A stretch of 30,844 nt of DNA from an uncultured Lachnospiraceae bacterium (GCA_910585395.1 CAJUCK010000008.1:17949-48792), one strand, 5' to 3'; positions 1 through 8,197 are shown, counted from the stretch's first letter. Notes: generated by a model from the sequence alone, not told the origin. Numbers and translations: made by a program.

Positions 1-207
1 AGTAATATCCAGAGAATCCTCCGTGAGTTTGATGATATTCCTGGTATTTCCATCAAATCCTTCCATCACCTCATCATACAGAATATAGTGTTTTCCATTT
101 TTCTTATAATAATCTCCGGCGGTAATCATCTCCACCGGTTCTATTTCCTCTTCTTCCTGGGCTGCAAACTGAAGCCCCCGGATGGATAACAGTACATCTT
201 TCGTCAT
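1..207 (-). CDS. DUF1934 domain-containing protein, C-terminus cut off by window edge
   Basis: The first 69 codons of a minus-strand gene run off the left edge. The start is the ATG at 205-207, three bases after the murI stop, so the two genes are almost certainly cotranscribed. The residues (MTKDVLLSIRGLQF, then an acidic stretch, then GDYYKKNGKHYILYDE) match the beginning of DUF1934 proteins, small beta-barrel proteins of the YwiB type found in Firmicutes. The molecular function of the family is not established. Only the N-terminal half is visible, so length and C-terminal features cannot be judged. Confidence 0.8.
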   Translation of the reverse strand, partial: MTKDVLLSIRGLQFAAQEEEEIEPVEMITAGDYYKKNGKHYILYDEVMEGFDGNTRNIIKLTEDSLDIT

Positions 208-210
208 AAG

Positions 211-1041
211 CTACTCCTCAATATGTATTAAACGTGCTTTCTCTATTTCACAGGGCAAAATAGAATTAGCAAAATTTTTAAATTTTTCTGCGGCATCACT
301 GACATAGAACTGGTACATAGGCTCCCTTGCATCCTGGCCGTCGTTAACAAGATCATGCTGTTCCAACAGCCTTTTTAATCCCTGTGCCGTCTCATAAGCC
401 GGATTTACCAGATTTACCTGCTCTCCCATAATCTCATGAATCATAGAGCGGAGCAGGGGATAATGAGTGCACCCCAGTATCAAAGTATCAATGTCTGATT
501 CCTGAAAGGAAGACAGATACCGTTTTGCCACTTCAATGGTAACAGAGTCCTTCAGCCATCCCTCTTCCACCAGGGGAACAAACAGCGGACATGCTTTGCC
601 TTCCACGACCGCCTCAGGATTATGCCTGTGTATCATTTCCGTATAAATGCAGCTTCCCACCGTTCCCTCGGTTCCAATGACGCCGATCCTGCCATTCTGC
701 GTAATCTGAGCCGCCACTCTGGCTCCCGGCTTCACCACGCCGATAATCGGCATTTTCATTTCCGGCCGAAGCTCTTCTAACGCAAAAGCGCTCGCTGTAT
801 TGCATGCAACCACAATAGCCTTTACTCCCTTGGACTCCAGAAAATGAATAATTTGCCTGGAATAACGGATAATCGTCTCCCTGGATTTGCTTCCGTAAGG
901 CACCCGTGCCGTATCTCCAAAATAGATAATCCGTTCTCTGGGAAGCTGACGCATAATTTCCCGCGCCACTGTCAGTCCTCCCACACCGGAATCAAATACC
1001 CCTATGGGGGCATATTTTTTATTTTCAACTGATTGCTCCAT
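211..1041 (-). CDS. murI: Glutamate racemase
   Basis: This cytoplasmic enzyme converts L-glutamate to D-glutamate for peptidoglycan. The open frame extends to 1104, but the ATG at 1041 is preceded by GGAG eight bases upstream and gives 276 residues, the usual length. The N-terminus has the FDSGVGGLTV motif (D17, S18). The two catalytic cysteines lie in ACNTAS (C80) and GCTHYPLL (C191, with H193 beside it). YFGDTARVPYG, another family signature, is at about residues 40-50. The gene precedes a DUF1934 gene by 3 bp and follows spoIIR by about 70 bp, with no terminator visible in between. All key residues are present, so the identification is firm. Confidence 0.97.
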   Translation of the reverse strand: MEQSVENKKYAPIGVFDSGVGGLTVAREIMRQLPRERIIYFGDTARVPYGSKSRETIIRYSRQIIHFLESKGVKAIVVACNTASAFALEELRPEMKMPIIGVVKPGARVAAQITQNGRIGVIGTEGTVGSCIYTEMIHRHNPEAVVEGKACPLFVPLVEEGWLKDSVTIEVAKRYLSSFQESDIDTLILGCTHYPLLRSMIHEIMGEQVNLVNPAYETAQGLKRLLEQHDLVNDGQDAREPMYQFYVSDAAEKFKNFANSILPCEIEKARLIHIEE

Positions 1042-1110
1042 CTTATTTTCTCCACAAAATAGGTCATACACATTTATATTACCCGTTTTAGCATAAAAAT
1101 GCAAGTGCCA

Positions 1111-1734
1111 TCAGAGATTTTCAAATATTTCCTGAATTCGCTCTGCCAAAGCAAACCTTACTTTATAATTTTTTTCTTCCATAAGGCTTTTATACTCTTC
1201 CTGAGTCAAAGCACTTTTGAGAGATTGCTCTGCTTCTTCGTCTACTACCTGGTAAACACTGTTAAAAAAGCACAGGTTCGGGTACATCACACACCACCAG
1301 TTATGACCTTTTCCAGCGCCGATGACCACCTCCAGCGCCTCATAATTTCCTGCCTTAAAGGTATAATCTCCATATGTTTTTTCTGGAAAATCTGTGACAG
1401 TCAATGCAGCAGTAACTCCATATGTATACCCCTCCGACTGAATGACGTTCAAAGCAGTCTGTTCAATCCCAGACAAATTATTTCTCACTATCTGACGGCT
1501 GGTTTCTATATCTGAAATTCCTGAAAGCCTGGGCTGCATATATGTTCCCACTGCATCCCGGACTTTCAGTTTCAGCTCCTGGTCTGCCTTGTCATCACTG
1601 TTCGCCCGCACATGAAAACGGATGATTTTCTCGGCAATTTCCTCTGTCATATGCTGCTGCCTCCACTGCCAGACGCCGCCCAGCAGCACAGCAGCTATCA
1701 TCAATACGATTCCTTTTCTGATCCAGTTTTTCAT
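1111..1734 (-). CDS. spoIIR: Stage II sporulation protein R (SpoIIR)
   Basis: SpoIIR is made in the forespore and secreted into the intermembrane space, where it triggers SpoIIGA to cleave pro-sigma-E in the mother cell. The start at 1734 is chosen because AGGAAGG lies just upstream; the frame itself extends to 1797. The 207-residue product has a short basic N-terminus and one hydrophobic segment (about residues 8-20), consistent with an export signal. The family signature IRFHVRANSDDKADQELKLK follows, and the conserved GHNWWCVMYPNLCF block is in the C-terminal half. A sigma-F-like promoter lies at 1768-1796. The gene sits directly downstream of the germination operon. Identity is firm. Confidence 0.95.
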   Translation of the reverse strand: MKNWIRKGIVLMIAAVLLGGVWQWRQQHMTEEIAEKIIRFHVRANSDDKADQELKLKVRDAVGTYMQPRLSGISDIETSRQIVRNNLSGIEQTALNVIQSEGYTYGVTAALTVTDFPEKTYGDYTFKAGNYEALEVVIGAGKGHNWWCVMYPNLCFFNSVYQVVDEEAEQSLKSALTQEEYKSLMEEKNYKVRFALAERIQEIFENL

Positions 1735-1767
1735 TTTTCTTACCTTCCTGTTATAATTGATAGTAAG

Positions 1768-1796
1768 AATATTGCCAGAAAAAACAGATTTATACA
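1768..1796 (-). promoter_or_regulatory. Candidate sigma-F promoter of spoIIR
   Basis: On the minus strand there is TGTATA (1791-1796), a 14-base spacer, then GGCAATATT (1768-1776). This fits the forespore sigma-F pattern as known from Bacillus (WGHATA at -35, GGnnAnAnT at -10), with one clear mismatch in the -10. The predicted start falls about 25 bases before the spoIIR ATG. In Bacillus spoIIR is a sigma-F gene, so motif and gene agree. It is inferred from consensus only. Confidence 0.5.
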
Positions 1797-1808
1797 TTTA
1801 CTGATATT

Positions 1809-2903
1809 TTATTTCCAATTTAAAAGATTGATATCCACCTCAAACACCTGCTGCGCTTTCTGATTATATACCTCTGGCTGCCCTAGATATTTCCTGTAAA
1901 GCTTTCTGTTTAATCCCCCAAGGGAACTATACGTATTTGCCATATCTATGGCATATTCTGTTCTCAGCTTTTTTGCCGTCTCCTGCAGGTCTGCGGTAAA
2001 ACGCTTCTCAATCTTCTCTTCCAGCCGGTACTGCTGCACGGAAGAACTTGGCTCTCCCGTTATCATTCTTCCTTTTCCATTAATAGAAATGGTTATGACT
2101 GGCACATCTTCATTTTCTTCCACCCTGGCCAATACCTGCAGTTCTGAAATCTCTGCCACCTGGTATTCTGACAATTCACAGGTAAACTTTTTCAACAAGT
2201 TCTGGCACAGAAAAATTTCCATTGCCTCTTTCACAGATAAAGTCCCGCGATATTGAAAATTCAGGACTGCTCCATATGCGGTAACTGTTGGACGATTTCC
2301 CTGTTCCGTCAGCATTGGTATCAGAAGAAGTTCATCTTGGTTATGCCACTGGTTCATAAGGCTTCCCAGCGTCGCCGTTTTATTCTGTCTGAAATCTTTC
2401 TGACTTTCCAGCATTTCCTCCAGATATTTTCCCATAGACCCTTCTGTTTCCTCTGTAAGCGACAAAATCTCTGCCGCCGAACTTCCAAGAAACAGATTGA
2501 CGTTTCTTGCAGAACTCTCCTGCTGTTCCCACGCCAGCAGAAATCTTCTAAGGCTCTTCTGATTCTTGATCAGATCTTCTCCCAGCACTACTGCTTTCAA
2601 ATGATTATAGTCTAAAAGACGATTTGTATTGTTCTCATAAGATTTTTCCACATGATACATATCTACACCCTCCAGGGACATTCCCATAGGTGTATCTGTC
2701 GTTTTCCCTTTTTCTGATATCTGGGCAAGATCTGGAAAATCAAAGCTGACTACGAGTTTCCTTTCTTCCCCCTCTAAAGATTCCTCTTCCTGCTGCAGAT
2801 CAATGCCTGCGGCCAGCGGAAAACTGCGCTCTTCCAGCTGCACTGATTCACAGCCGCAGAGAAACATCATACCAGACAATACAGCTCCTATTAATTTCCA
2901 CAT
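1809..2903 (-). CDS. Ger(x)C family spore germination lipoprotein
   Basis: This is the C subunit of a GerA-type germinant receptor, a lipoprotein anchored to the outer face of the spore inner membrane. The 364-residue protein starts with a lipoprotein signal peptide: a hydrophobic segment and then LCGC, with C18 the likely lipidated cysteine. The mature start (FPLAAGIDL) and the block around LDYNHLKAVVLGEDL are typical of the family. A strong site (AAGGAGG) precedes the ATG. The start overlaps the end of the upstream permease gene by 13 bp, so translation is probably coupled. It is the last gene of the ger operon, and spoIIR follows with its own promoter. Confidence 0.93.
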   Translation of the reverse strand: MWKLIGAVLSGMMFLCGCESVQLEERSFPLAAGIDLQQEEESLEGEERKLVVSFDFPDLAQISEKGKTTDTPMGMSLEGVDMYHVEKSYENNTNRLLDYNHLKAVVLGEDLIKNQKSLRRFLLAWEQQESSARNVNLFLGSSAAEILSLTEETEGSMGKYLEEMLESQKDFRQNKTATLGSLMNQWHNQDELLLIPMLTEQGNRPTVTAYGAVLNFQYRGTLSVKEAMEIFLCQNLLKKFTCELSEYQVAEISELQVLARVEENEDVPVITISINGKGRMITGEPSSSVQQYRLEEKIEKRFTADLQETAKKLRTEYAIDMANTYSSLGGLNRKLYRKYLGQPEVYNQKAQQVFEVDINLLNWK

Positions 2904-4012
2904 CCGCCAGTTCCTCCTTTCTGAATCTTTCTTTCTGCCTTCATCCAGTGCAGAAACAGCAGAAGCAGCAATATCAAAAACATACCTGGCAGCGCCACCC
3001 AGATCTGATAAATTTCAAATACCTCTGTAAGAAAACTATACTCAAAAAAACCTTTTCCAATTAGAAGCACAATCACTGCCACCACCCAAAGACTAAAACG
3101 ATTGCGGGTCATCTGGCATAACTCTTTTAAAACAAGCGTCCCCTGGAAAATCCCTGTATTCAGCAATGCAAACAGTGCGAAAAACCATACCGCAGTCATC
3201 AGTACATCCTGTCTAGTAAAAAATCCTCCTGGCAGATTGACCATTCCCATTAGAGTTATGACTGGCCGGCTTAAAATCCCCATCGTATTTCTTCCGAACA
3301 CTCCCAGAAGAATCAGATAAATTACAATATTTAAAATGATTACCACCACCATGGCCATCTTTCCGCAAGAAACCAATTTCTCTGGTTTTCGGCAGAATGG
3401 CTTTAAAAACATCAGGGCTGTCAGAGGCAAAAGAAATATCAGCACCGCCAGGCTTCCCTGAGAAAAAGATGCCAAGTCTGACGCCACAAGCGGCGTAAAA
3501 TATGCAGTCTTTACATCTGACACAGCAAGAGCCAGCATAATCAGCAGAGGAATCCCCAAAAACCAGAAAATAATCTCATACACTCTCGCCCTTCCTTCAA
3601 TCCCCCTGGCGCTTCCATACATTCCAAGCAGCAGCAGAATTAGGCTGATTCCCAGCCAGGAGCCATCTGGCAGCAGCCACGTCAATACAAGAGCTGTGAG
3701 TTCATAGAGCACATATCCGCACAATGTGACAAAATACAGAAAGTAAAACACCATAAAAATGTCTCCCAAAAGCTGCCCTGCCGTCTCTTTCATATAACTG
3801 TAAAAATCTTTTTCGATATATCTCAGATTCGCTCCCATAAGACATAAAAGCAGAGCTCCTCCTGCCATCCCCAGAATCAGACAGAAAATACCGTCCGCGC
3901 CTGACATGGAAGATAAAATTCCTGGGAGCATCAGGCTGCTCATACCAAAAATATCCATGATAAAAAGTCTTCTTATCTGTCGTAACGATATTTTCCAATT
4001 ATCTGCAAACAT
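2891..4012 (-). CDS. GerAB/GerKB-type spore germination permease
   Basis: This is the B subunit of the germinant receptor, a member of the APC transporter superfamily thought to bind the germinant within its membrane domain. The 373-residue product is almost entirely hydrophobic, with about ten predicted membrane segments (for example around residues 15-60, 80-110, 140-165, 190-210, 215-245, 270-295, 300-325 and 330-360). The N-terminus ISLRQIRRLFIMDIFGMSSLMLPGI is the characteristic opening of the family. It lies 18 bp after the A-subunit gene and overlaps the lipoprotein gene by 13 bp. The ligand cannot be read from sequence. Confidence 0.93.
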   Translation of the reverse strand: MFADNWKISLRQIRRLFIMDIFGMSSLMLPGILSSMSGADGIFCLILGMAGGALLLCLMGANLRYIEKDFYSYMKETAGQLLGDIFMVFYFLYFVTLCGYVLYELTALVLTWLLPDGSWLGISLILLLLGMYGSARGIEGRARVYEIIFWFLGIPLLIMLALAVSDVKTAYFTPLVASDLASFSQGSLAVLIFLLPLTALMFLKPFCRKPEKLVSCGKMAMVVVIILNIVIYLILLGVFGRNTMGILSRPVITLMGMVNLPGGFFTRQDVLMTAVWFFALFALLNTGIFQGTLVLKELCQMTRNRFSLWVVAVIVLLIGKGFFEYSFLTEVFEIYQIWVALPGMFLILLLLLFLHWMKAERKIQKGGTGGCGN

Positions 4013-4030
4013 AACAATTTTTCCTTTTCT

Positions 4031-5530
4031 TTATTTCTTTTCCTTCTCTTTGTTCAAACGAAGCCTGGTGCGGGCACCTTCTCTCGTATATACTGGACGT
4101 TTTTTCAAATAATTCAGAGGCAGCCTCAGGAATGTATCGCGTTCATCCTGATAGCCATTTAGATCTGCCCCCACAAACGGCGCCAAATAGGGGATTCCGA
4201 AACTTTCCAGATGGGACAGATGAATCAACACTGCCAAAAGCCCTGTCAAGAACCCAAAAAATCCAAGCGAACCACAGAGAAAAATAAAGACAAATTTCAA
4301 AATCCGGAATGCAGTGGCAAATTCCTCATTGGGCACGGCAAAAGAACACAACGCTGTCAGCGCCACTACAATCACCACAATGGGGCTGACAATATTTGCG
4401 TCTACTGCCGCCTGTCCAATAATCAATCCTCCTACAATGCCAATGGTGTTTCCGTTGGCCCCCGGCAGCCGCACGCCTGCTTCCCGCAGCAGTTCAAAAG
4501 CAATTTCCATAAGAACGACCTCTACCATGGCCGGAAAAGGAACACCCTGCCTTGCCGCTGCCAGAGACAGTAAAAGGTCTGTGGGAAGAATCTGCGTATG
4601 AAAATTGGTAATGGCAAGGTACAATCCTGGAAACACCATGGCAAGAAATGACGCCAGATACCGAAGAGCTCTGGTAAAAGATGCAATCTCCCATCGGCTG
4701 TAATAATCGTCGCTGGTCTGAATAAAGGTATTGTAGGTCGCTGGCAGTATCAATGCCACTGGAGAGTTATCTGACAGCAGAACAATCCTGCCTTCCAATA
4801 TCGCCATGGCCGCCCGGTCTGGACGCTGGGTCGTCTGAAACTGAGGAAAAGGCGAATACTTTCTTCTCTCTGTAAGCTGTTCAATAATTCCGCTGTCCAA
4901 TGTTCCGTCAATTTCAAATTCACCGAGCCGTTTCTCAATTTCCTCGAGCATTCCTGGATGAATCAGGTCTTTCAGATAAACCAGATCTACATTTGTATTC
5001 GTACGTCTGCCGGCAAAGCTTTCTTTTACTTTCACATGGGGACTGCGCAGACGTTTTCGAATCAGCGCAGTATTTAGTTTGATAGACTCTGAAAAGCCTT
5101 CATTGGAACCGCGGATTACTTTCTCTGATTCTGTCTCATAGACCCCTCTGCCCGGATATCCTTTATCGGGAATTTTTAATGCCTTATTATAACCGTCCAG
5201 GAAAAAAAGTACATCTCCAGTAAGCATTCCCTCGGCCGCCTCTTCTATGGTAGGAAAAGGCTGAGAATCTGAAATGTCTTCAATATTATTCTTCACATAA
5301 GCGGCCAGCTCCTGCTCCGGCATTGTCCTGAGTTTGCCCAGAAGCTTTCCAACTGCAGAATCCTTAAAGTCTACACTGCTCAAAGTCACTTCAATATAGG
5401 CGATATAGCACTCCTGGCTCAGATGCTGCCCAACCTTTATTTTCCGCTTTTTAATATCCTCACAGTCCGAAAAAAGCTCTTCAAAATTTCTGATATTTTC
5501 CTGTAAATCAGAAGTGATCTGAATTGACAT
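4031..5530 (-). CDS. GerAA/GerKA-type spore germination protein
   Basis: This is the A subunit of the germinant receptor. The ATG at 5530 is chosen over the in-frame start 24 bases upstream because a perfect AAGGAGG sits five bases before it, giving 499 residues. The first ~270 residues are the soluble domain (including VDLVYLKDLI and a PFPQFQTTQRPD block). After it come five or so membrane segments and the family hallmark around PFPAMVEVVLMEIAFELLRE and LPGANGNTIGIVGG. The basic tail (RTRLRLNKEKEKK) is typical. It is the first gene of the A-B-C operon. A terminator hairpin at 5557-5586 separates it from gntR. Confidence 0.95.
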   Translation of the reverse strand: MSIQITSDLQENIRNFEELFSDCEDIKKRKIKVGQHLSQECYIAYIEVTLSSVDFKDSAVGKLLGKLRTMPEQELAAYVKNNIEDISDSQPFPTIEEAAEGMLTGDVLFFLDGYNKALKIPDKGYPGRGVYETESEKVIRGSNEGFSESIKLNTALIRKRLRSPHVKVKESFAGRRTNTNVDLVYLKDLIHPGMLEEIEKRLGEFEIDGTLDSGIIEQLTERRKYSPFPQFQTTQRPDRAAMAILEGRIVLLSDNSPVALILPATYNTFIQTSDDYYSRWEIASFTRALRYLASFLAMVFPGLYLAITNFHTQILPTDLLLSLAAARQGVPFPAMVEVVLMEIAFELLREAGVRLPGANGNTIGIVGGLIIGQAAVDANIVSPIVVIVVALTALCSFAVPNEEFATAFRILKFVFIFLCGSLGFFGFLTGLLAVLIHLSHLESFGIPYLAPFVGADLNGYQDERDTFLRLPLNYLKKRPVYTREGARTRLRLNKEKEKK

Positions 5531-5554
5531 GATTACCTCCTTATTTTTATTCAT

Positions 5555-5586
5555 AAAAAAAGAATAGGCATCATCCTATTCTTTTT
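5555..5586 (-). terminator. Rho-independent terminator after gntR
   Basis: A perfect 12-bp inverted repeat has arms at 5557-5568 and 5575-5586 around a 6-base loop (CATCAT). On the minus strand it ends in a run of seven T. It lies 35 bp after the gntR stop and 27 bp before the gerA-family start, so it should isolate the ger operon from ispE-gntR. Any ger promoter lying upstream of it would have to read through it. Confidence 0.8.
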
Positions 5587-5620
5587 CTCATTATTATTAT
5601 GTTTTCCCATATTTTCCTGT

Positions 5621-6295
5621 TTATTCCTGTTTATGGATAATATTTTTCACCATAATCTCCTGATTTACCACATGATAACCCACAAGCTCCACCACCATTT
5701 TCTTATCTTTATGCTTCAAACCCTCATAAATTTTCTCATGTTCCTGAATCAGCACCGGATACACATCATCACTTTTCAAATATTCCACCCGGTAACGGTA
5801 CATCTGCTCTCTAAGGTTATTCAGCAGATTCACTAGTTTGGGATTATCTGCCGCCTGGTAAATCACCTCATGAAATTCAATATCTGTCTGGGCAATCTGC
5901 CTCACATCTCCTGTCTTCGTGCTCTTCTCAAAACGAACCAAAGCTTCATGAAGTTCTGCCAGTTTCTCTTCTGTCATATTATCACAGGCAAGCCCCACCG
6001 CAAGCTCGTCCAAGGCACGGCGGATCTGAAGCACGTCTTCCATATCCTTCTCTGTCATTTTGGCAACTTCTGCGCCTTTTCTTGGAACTGTCACTGCAAG
6101 CCCTTCCAGTTCCAGCATCCGTATCGCCTCGCGAATCGGCGTACGGCTCACCCCCAGTTTGGCTGCAAGCTGCAGCTCCATCAGGCGTTCCCCAGGCTTT
6201 AATTCCCCCTTCAATATTGCTTCCCGCAAGGTGTGAAACACCACATCCCGCAAAGGGAGATAGGCATTCATATTTAATTTTAACTGATCTGTCAT
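5621..6295 (-). CDS. GntR family transcriptional regulator, FadR-type (FCD domain)
   Basis: This is a DNA-binding regulator. A winged-helix domain occupies roughly residues 10-75, with the GntR signature GELKPGERLMELQLAAKLGVSRTPIREAIR and the recognition helix at VSRTPIREA. It is followed by an all-helical FCD ligand-binding domain (about residues 90-215), where D and H residues (DIEFHEVIYQAADN and a later YHVV) are the usual metal or ligand positions. The ATG at 6295 is preferred over the upstream GTG at 6304 because GAGGTGG precedes it by five bases. It starts 10 bp after the ispE stop, so it is the second gene of an ispE-gntR operon. The effector is unknown. Confidence 0.92.
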   Translation of the reverse strand: MTDQLKLNMNAYLPLRDVVFHTLREAILKGELKPGERLMELQLAAKLGVSRTPIREAIRMLELEGLAVTVPRKGAEVAKMTEKDMEDVLQIRRALDELAVGLACDNMTEEKLAELHEALVRFEKSTKTGDVRQIAQTDIEFHEVIYQAADNPKLVNLLNNLREQMYRYRVEYLKSDDVYPVLIQEHEKIYEGLKHKDKKMVVELVGYHVVNQEIMVKNIIHKQE

Positions 6296-6305
6296 CTGTT
6301 CCACC

Positions 6306-7178
6306 TCACCGTCTGTTATTATAAATCTCTGTCAAATACACCTGTTTTGCCAGTTCTCCTTCCCTCAGGCTGCTGTACGCTTTCTCTGCCAGCTTTTCAT
6401 CTTCAAACAATCCAAACACCGTAGGACCGCTGCCGCTCATCATGGCATTTAAGGCCCCATGTCTGAGCATTTCATCCCGAATCGCACTGATAACCGGATA
6501 GTTTGGAATGGTGACACTCTCTAATATATTGCCCATATTGGAAGCAATTTTCTTAAGATTCCCTTCGTCCAGCCCTTCCAAAAGCACATCAATATCAGGA
6601 TGTTCTGCAGACCCATCTAGTTTCAGGTTCTCATAGACAAACTTTGTAGAAACACTGACCGGCGGTTTTGCCACTAAAACCTTACAGTTCGGCATGGGCG
6701 GCAGCGAAGAGAGCTTCTCTCCAATTCCTTCTGCCAAAGCAGTCCCACGCATAATACAATAAGGTACATCTGCTCCGATTTTTACCCCACGTTTCATCAA
6801 TTCTCTTTTCGATAAATTCAAATGAAACATCTGATTCATACCATACAGCACTGCCGCCGCATCCGAACTTCCTCCCGCCATTCCTGCTGCCACTGGAATA
6901 AATTTCTGCAGATCAATATACACGCCAGATTTTATGTCAAATTCATCCATCAGAAGCTTTGCCGCCTGATATACCAGGTTATTTTCATTTTCTGGAACGT
7001 AAAACAGATTGGTCTTTACCTGTATCTCCGGTTTTTTGAGTTTTTGTATAATAATTTTGTCATACAGGCTCAATGTCTGCATGATCATGCGTACTTCATG
7101 GTAGCCATCCTCCCGGCGCCTTAATACATCCAGTCCAAGGTTGATTTTGGCAAGTGCTTTTAATTTCATCTCTATCAT
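6306..7178 (-). CDS. ispE: 4-diphosphocytidyl-2-C-methyl-D-erythritol kinase
   Basis: IspE phosphorylates the 2-hydroxyl of CDP-methylerythritol in the MEP pathway to isoprenoid precursors. The start at 7178 (AGGAG seven bases upstream) gives 290 residues, normal for the family; the open frame runs further, to 7226. GHMP-kinase features are intact: AKINLGLDV with K11, the glycine-rich ATP loop PVAAGMAGGSSDAAA (about residues 95-109), GADVPYC with the catalytic-region aspartate at about 137, and the C-terminal MMSGSGPTVFG motif. It is cotranscribed with gntR downstream. A sigma-A promoter is seen at 7206-7234. The identification is firm. Confidence 0.96.
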   Translation of the reverse strand: MIEMKLKALAKINLGLDVLRRREDGYHEVRMIMQTLSLYDKIIIQKLKKPEIQVKTNLFYVPENENNLVYQAAKLLMDEFDIKSGVYIDLQKFIPVAAGMAGGSSDAAAVLYGMNQMFHLNLSKRELMKRGVKIGADVPYCIMRGTALAEGIGEKLSSLPPMPNCKVLVAKPPVSVSTKFVYENLKLDGSAEHPDIDVLLEGLDEGNLKKIASNMGNILESVTIPNYPVISAIRDEMLRHGALNAMMSGSGPTVFGLFEDEKLAEKAYSSLREGELAKQVYLTEIYNNRR

Positions 7179-7205
7179 TGCATTTCTCCTGTATTTTGTA
7201 TACAC

Positions 7206-7234
7206 TTTATAGTAACAGTTAAACATTTTTTCAA
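7206..7234 (-). promoter_or_regulatory. Sigma-A promoter of ispE-gntR, with overlapping palindrome
   Basis: On the minus strand there is TTGAAA (7229-7234), a 17-base spacer and TATAAA (7206-7211), with the predicted start about 20 bases before the ispE ATG. The -35 lies within an A/T-only inverted repeat with 9-bp arms (ACATTTTTT and AAAAAATGT, 7223-7242, 2-base centre), which could be an operator. A TTGACA at 7240-7245 is an alternative -35 but has a poor partner. The evidence is consensus match and spacing only. Confidence 0.6.
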
Positions 7235-7301
7235 AAAAATGTCAATTGTTTCTCGCCTGAGTTTCCTCTTTTTTTCATGTACCTGTTGCATAACTGTACC
7301 T

Positions 7302-7340
7302 CTGCCCTCCAGAAAACCCCTCCAGGGCAGTCATTTTTTT
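7302..7340 (+). terminator. Terminator-like hairpin with no visible upstream gene
   Basis: The arms CTGCCCT (7302-7308) and AGGGCAG (7324-7330) enclose a 15-base loop and are followed on the plus strand by TCATTTTTTTC. This looks like a Rho-independent terminator for plus-strand transcription, but no plus-strand gene precedes it in the window. It may end a short unannotated RNA or be a remnant. It lies just upstream of the promoter at 7353-7378. Confidence 0.4.
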
Positions 7341-7352
7341 CAAGAAGAGTGT

Positions 7353-7378
7353 TAATTTTTTCCTTCTGCTTCCGATAT
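7353..7378 (+). promoter_or_regulatory. Candidate sigma-D/sigma-28-type promoter
   Basis: TAAT (7353-7356), a 14-base spacer, then TCCGATAT (7371-7378). The consensus for the flagellar-type sigma factor SigD in Bacillus is TAAA, 14-16 bases, GCCGATAT, so the -10 matches in seven of eight positions. No convincing TTGACA/TATAAT pair is present before this gene. The predicted start leaves a leader of about 60 bases. It is inferred from consensus only. Confidence 0.45.
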
Positions 7379-7448
7379 AAGTAATAGAACTATAGAAACC
7401 AAAGCAAGGTTAAGGAAAACCATATTTTTTGCCAAGGAGGGGCACATT

Positions 7449-8042
7449 ATGAGCGTAAACAATGTAAGCAATACGAATACTGCGGCTTATACATCCAACG
7501 TTTATCAGAACAATTACAAGTATAACAGCAACACTACAAAGACTGATGACAAAGAGAAGGATAAGAATCAGGGCGTGGTATATGAGAAAAGCACTGCTGC
7601 TTCCAAAAATGTATATGCTAAGGAAGACGTAGTTGCACGTATGAAGAAAGATGCAGAAGACAGAACCAATCAGCTCAGAAGTCTGGTTCAGCAGATGATG
7701 GGCAACCAGGGAGGCAAAATCGGACAGGCAGACGATATGTGGAGATTCCTGGCAAAAGGCGATTTCACTGTCAGCCCTGAAGTGAGAGCTCAGGCTCAGA
7801 AAGATATTGCAGATGACGGCTATTGGGGAGTAAATCAAACCTCTGACCGTATCGTTGAGTTTGCAAAAGCTCTGGTAGGGGATGACCCTGAGAAGGCTGA
7901 GCAGATGCGCGCCGCTTTTGAGAAAGGCTTCAAAGCTGCTACCAAGTCCTGGGGCAAAGAGCTTCCAAGCATCTCCCAGAGAACTTATGACGCTGTAATG
8001 GATAAGTTTGATGACTGGGCTGGCGTAGAGACAAAAGCATAA
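7449..8042 (+). CDS. Uncharacterised 197-residue protein
   Basis: I do not recognise a named family. AAGGAGG lies eight bases before the ATG, and the gene ends in its own terminator, so it is a real, separately transcribed unit. Residues 1-50 are low-complexity and rich in Asn, Thr, Tyr, Lys and Ser, probably disordered. Residues 57-90 are charged and helical (KEDVVARMKKDAEDRTNQLR). The C-terminal 90 residues are predicted helical and look folded, with conserved-looking blocks GYWGVNQTSDRIVEFAKAL and LPSISQRTYDAVMDKFDDW. There is no signal peptide and no membrane segment. The sigma-28-like promoter and an N-terminus resembling flagellar accessory proteins hint at a surface or motility regulon, which is inference. 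A 213-codon frame on the opposite strand is a shadow. Confidence 0.85.
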   Translation: MSVNNVSNTNTAAYTSNVYQNNYKYNSNTTKTDDKEKDKNQGVVYEKSTAASKNVYAKEDVVARMKKDAEDRTNQLRSLVQQMMGNQGGKIGQADDMWRFLAKGDFTVSPEVRAQAQKDIADDGYWGVNQTSDRIVEFAKALVGDDPEKAEQMRAAFEKGFKAATKSWGKELPSISQRTYDAVMDKFDDWAGVETKA

Positions 8043-8093
8043 AATTTGCACGGAAAATTTGTGTCAGACACACTTCTGTAAATTAAGAACTCT

Positions 8094-8124
8094 GAAAGCA
8101 TCTCCTTTGCGGGATGCTTTCTTT
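8094..8124 (+). terminator. Terminator of the 7449-8042 gene
   Basis: The arms GAAAGCATC (8094-8102) and GATGCTTTC (8113-8121) form a perfect 9-bp stem, extendable inward by a G-U and a G-C pair, followed by TTT and an A/T-rich tract. It lies 52 bases after the stop codon. Confidence 0.75.
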
Positions 8125-8197
8125 AATTATAATTATAATTACAGTAAGCAGTTACACAATCGCATAAAGGAATCTATCGCTGAAAGGAGTATTTATT

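Noticed and set aside
5580..5600. A CATAATA word upstream of the germination operon, resembling a sigma-G -10
   Set aside because: No -35 at the required spacing, and a strong terminator lies between it and the gene.
7410..8051. A 213-codon minus-strand frame opposite the 7449 gene
   Set aside because: It is a shadow: the plus-strand gene has a good ribosome-binding site, promoter and terminator, while this frame has none.
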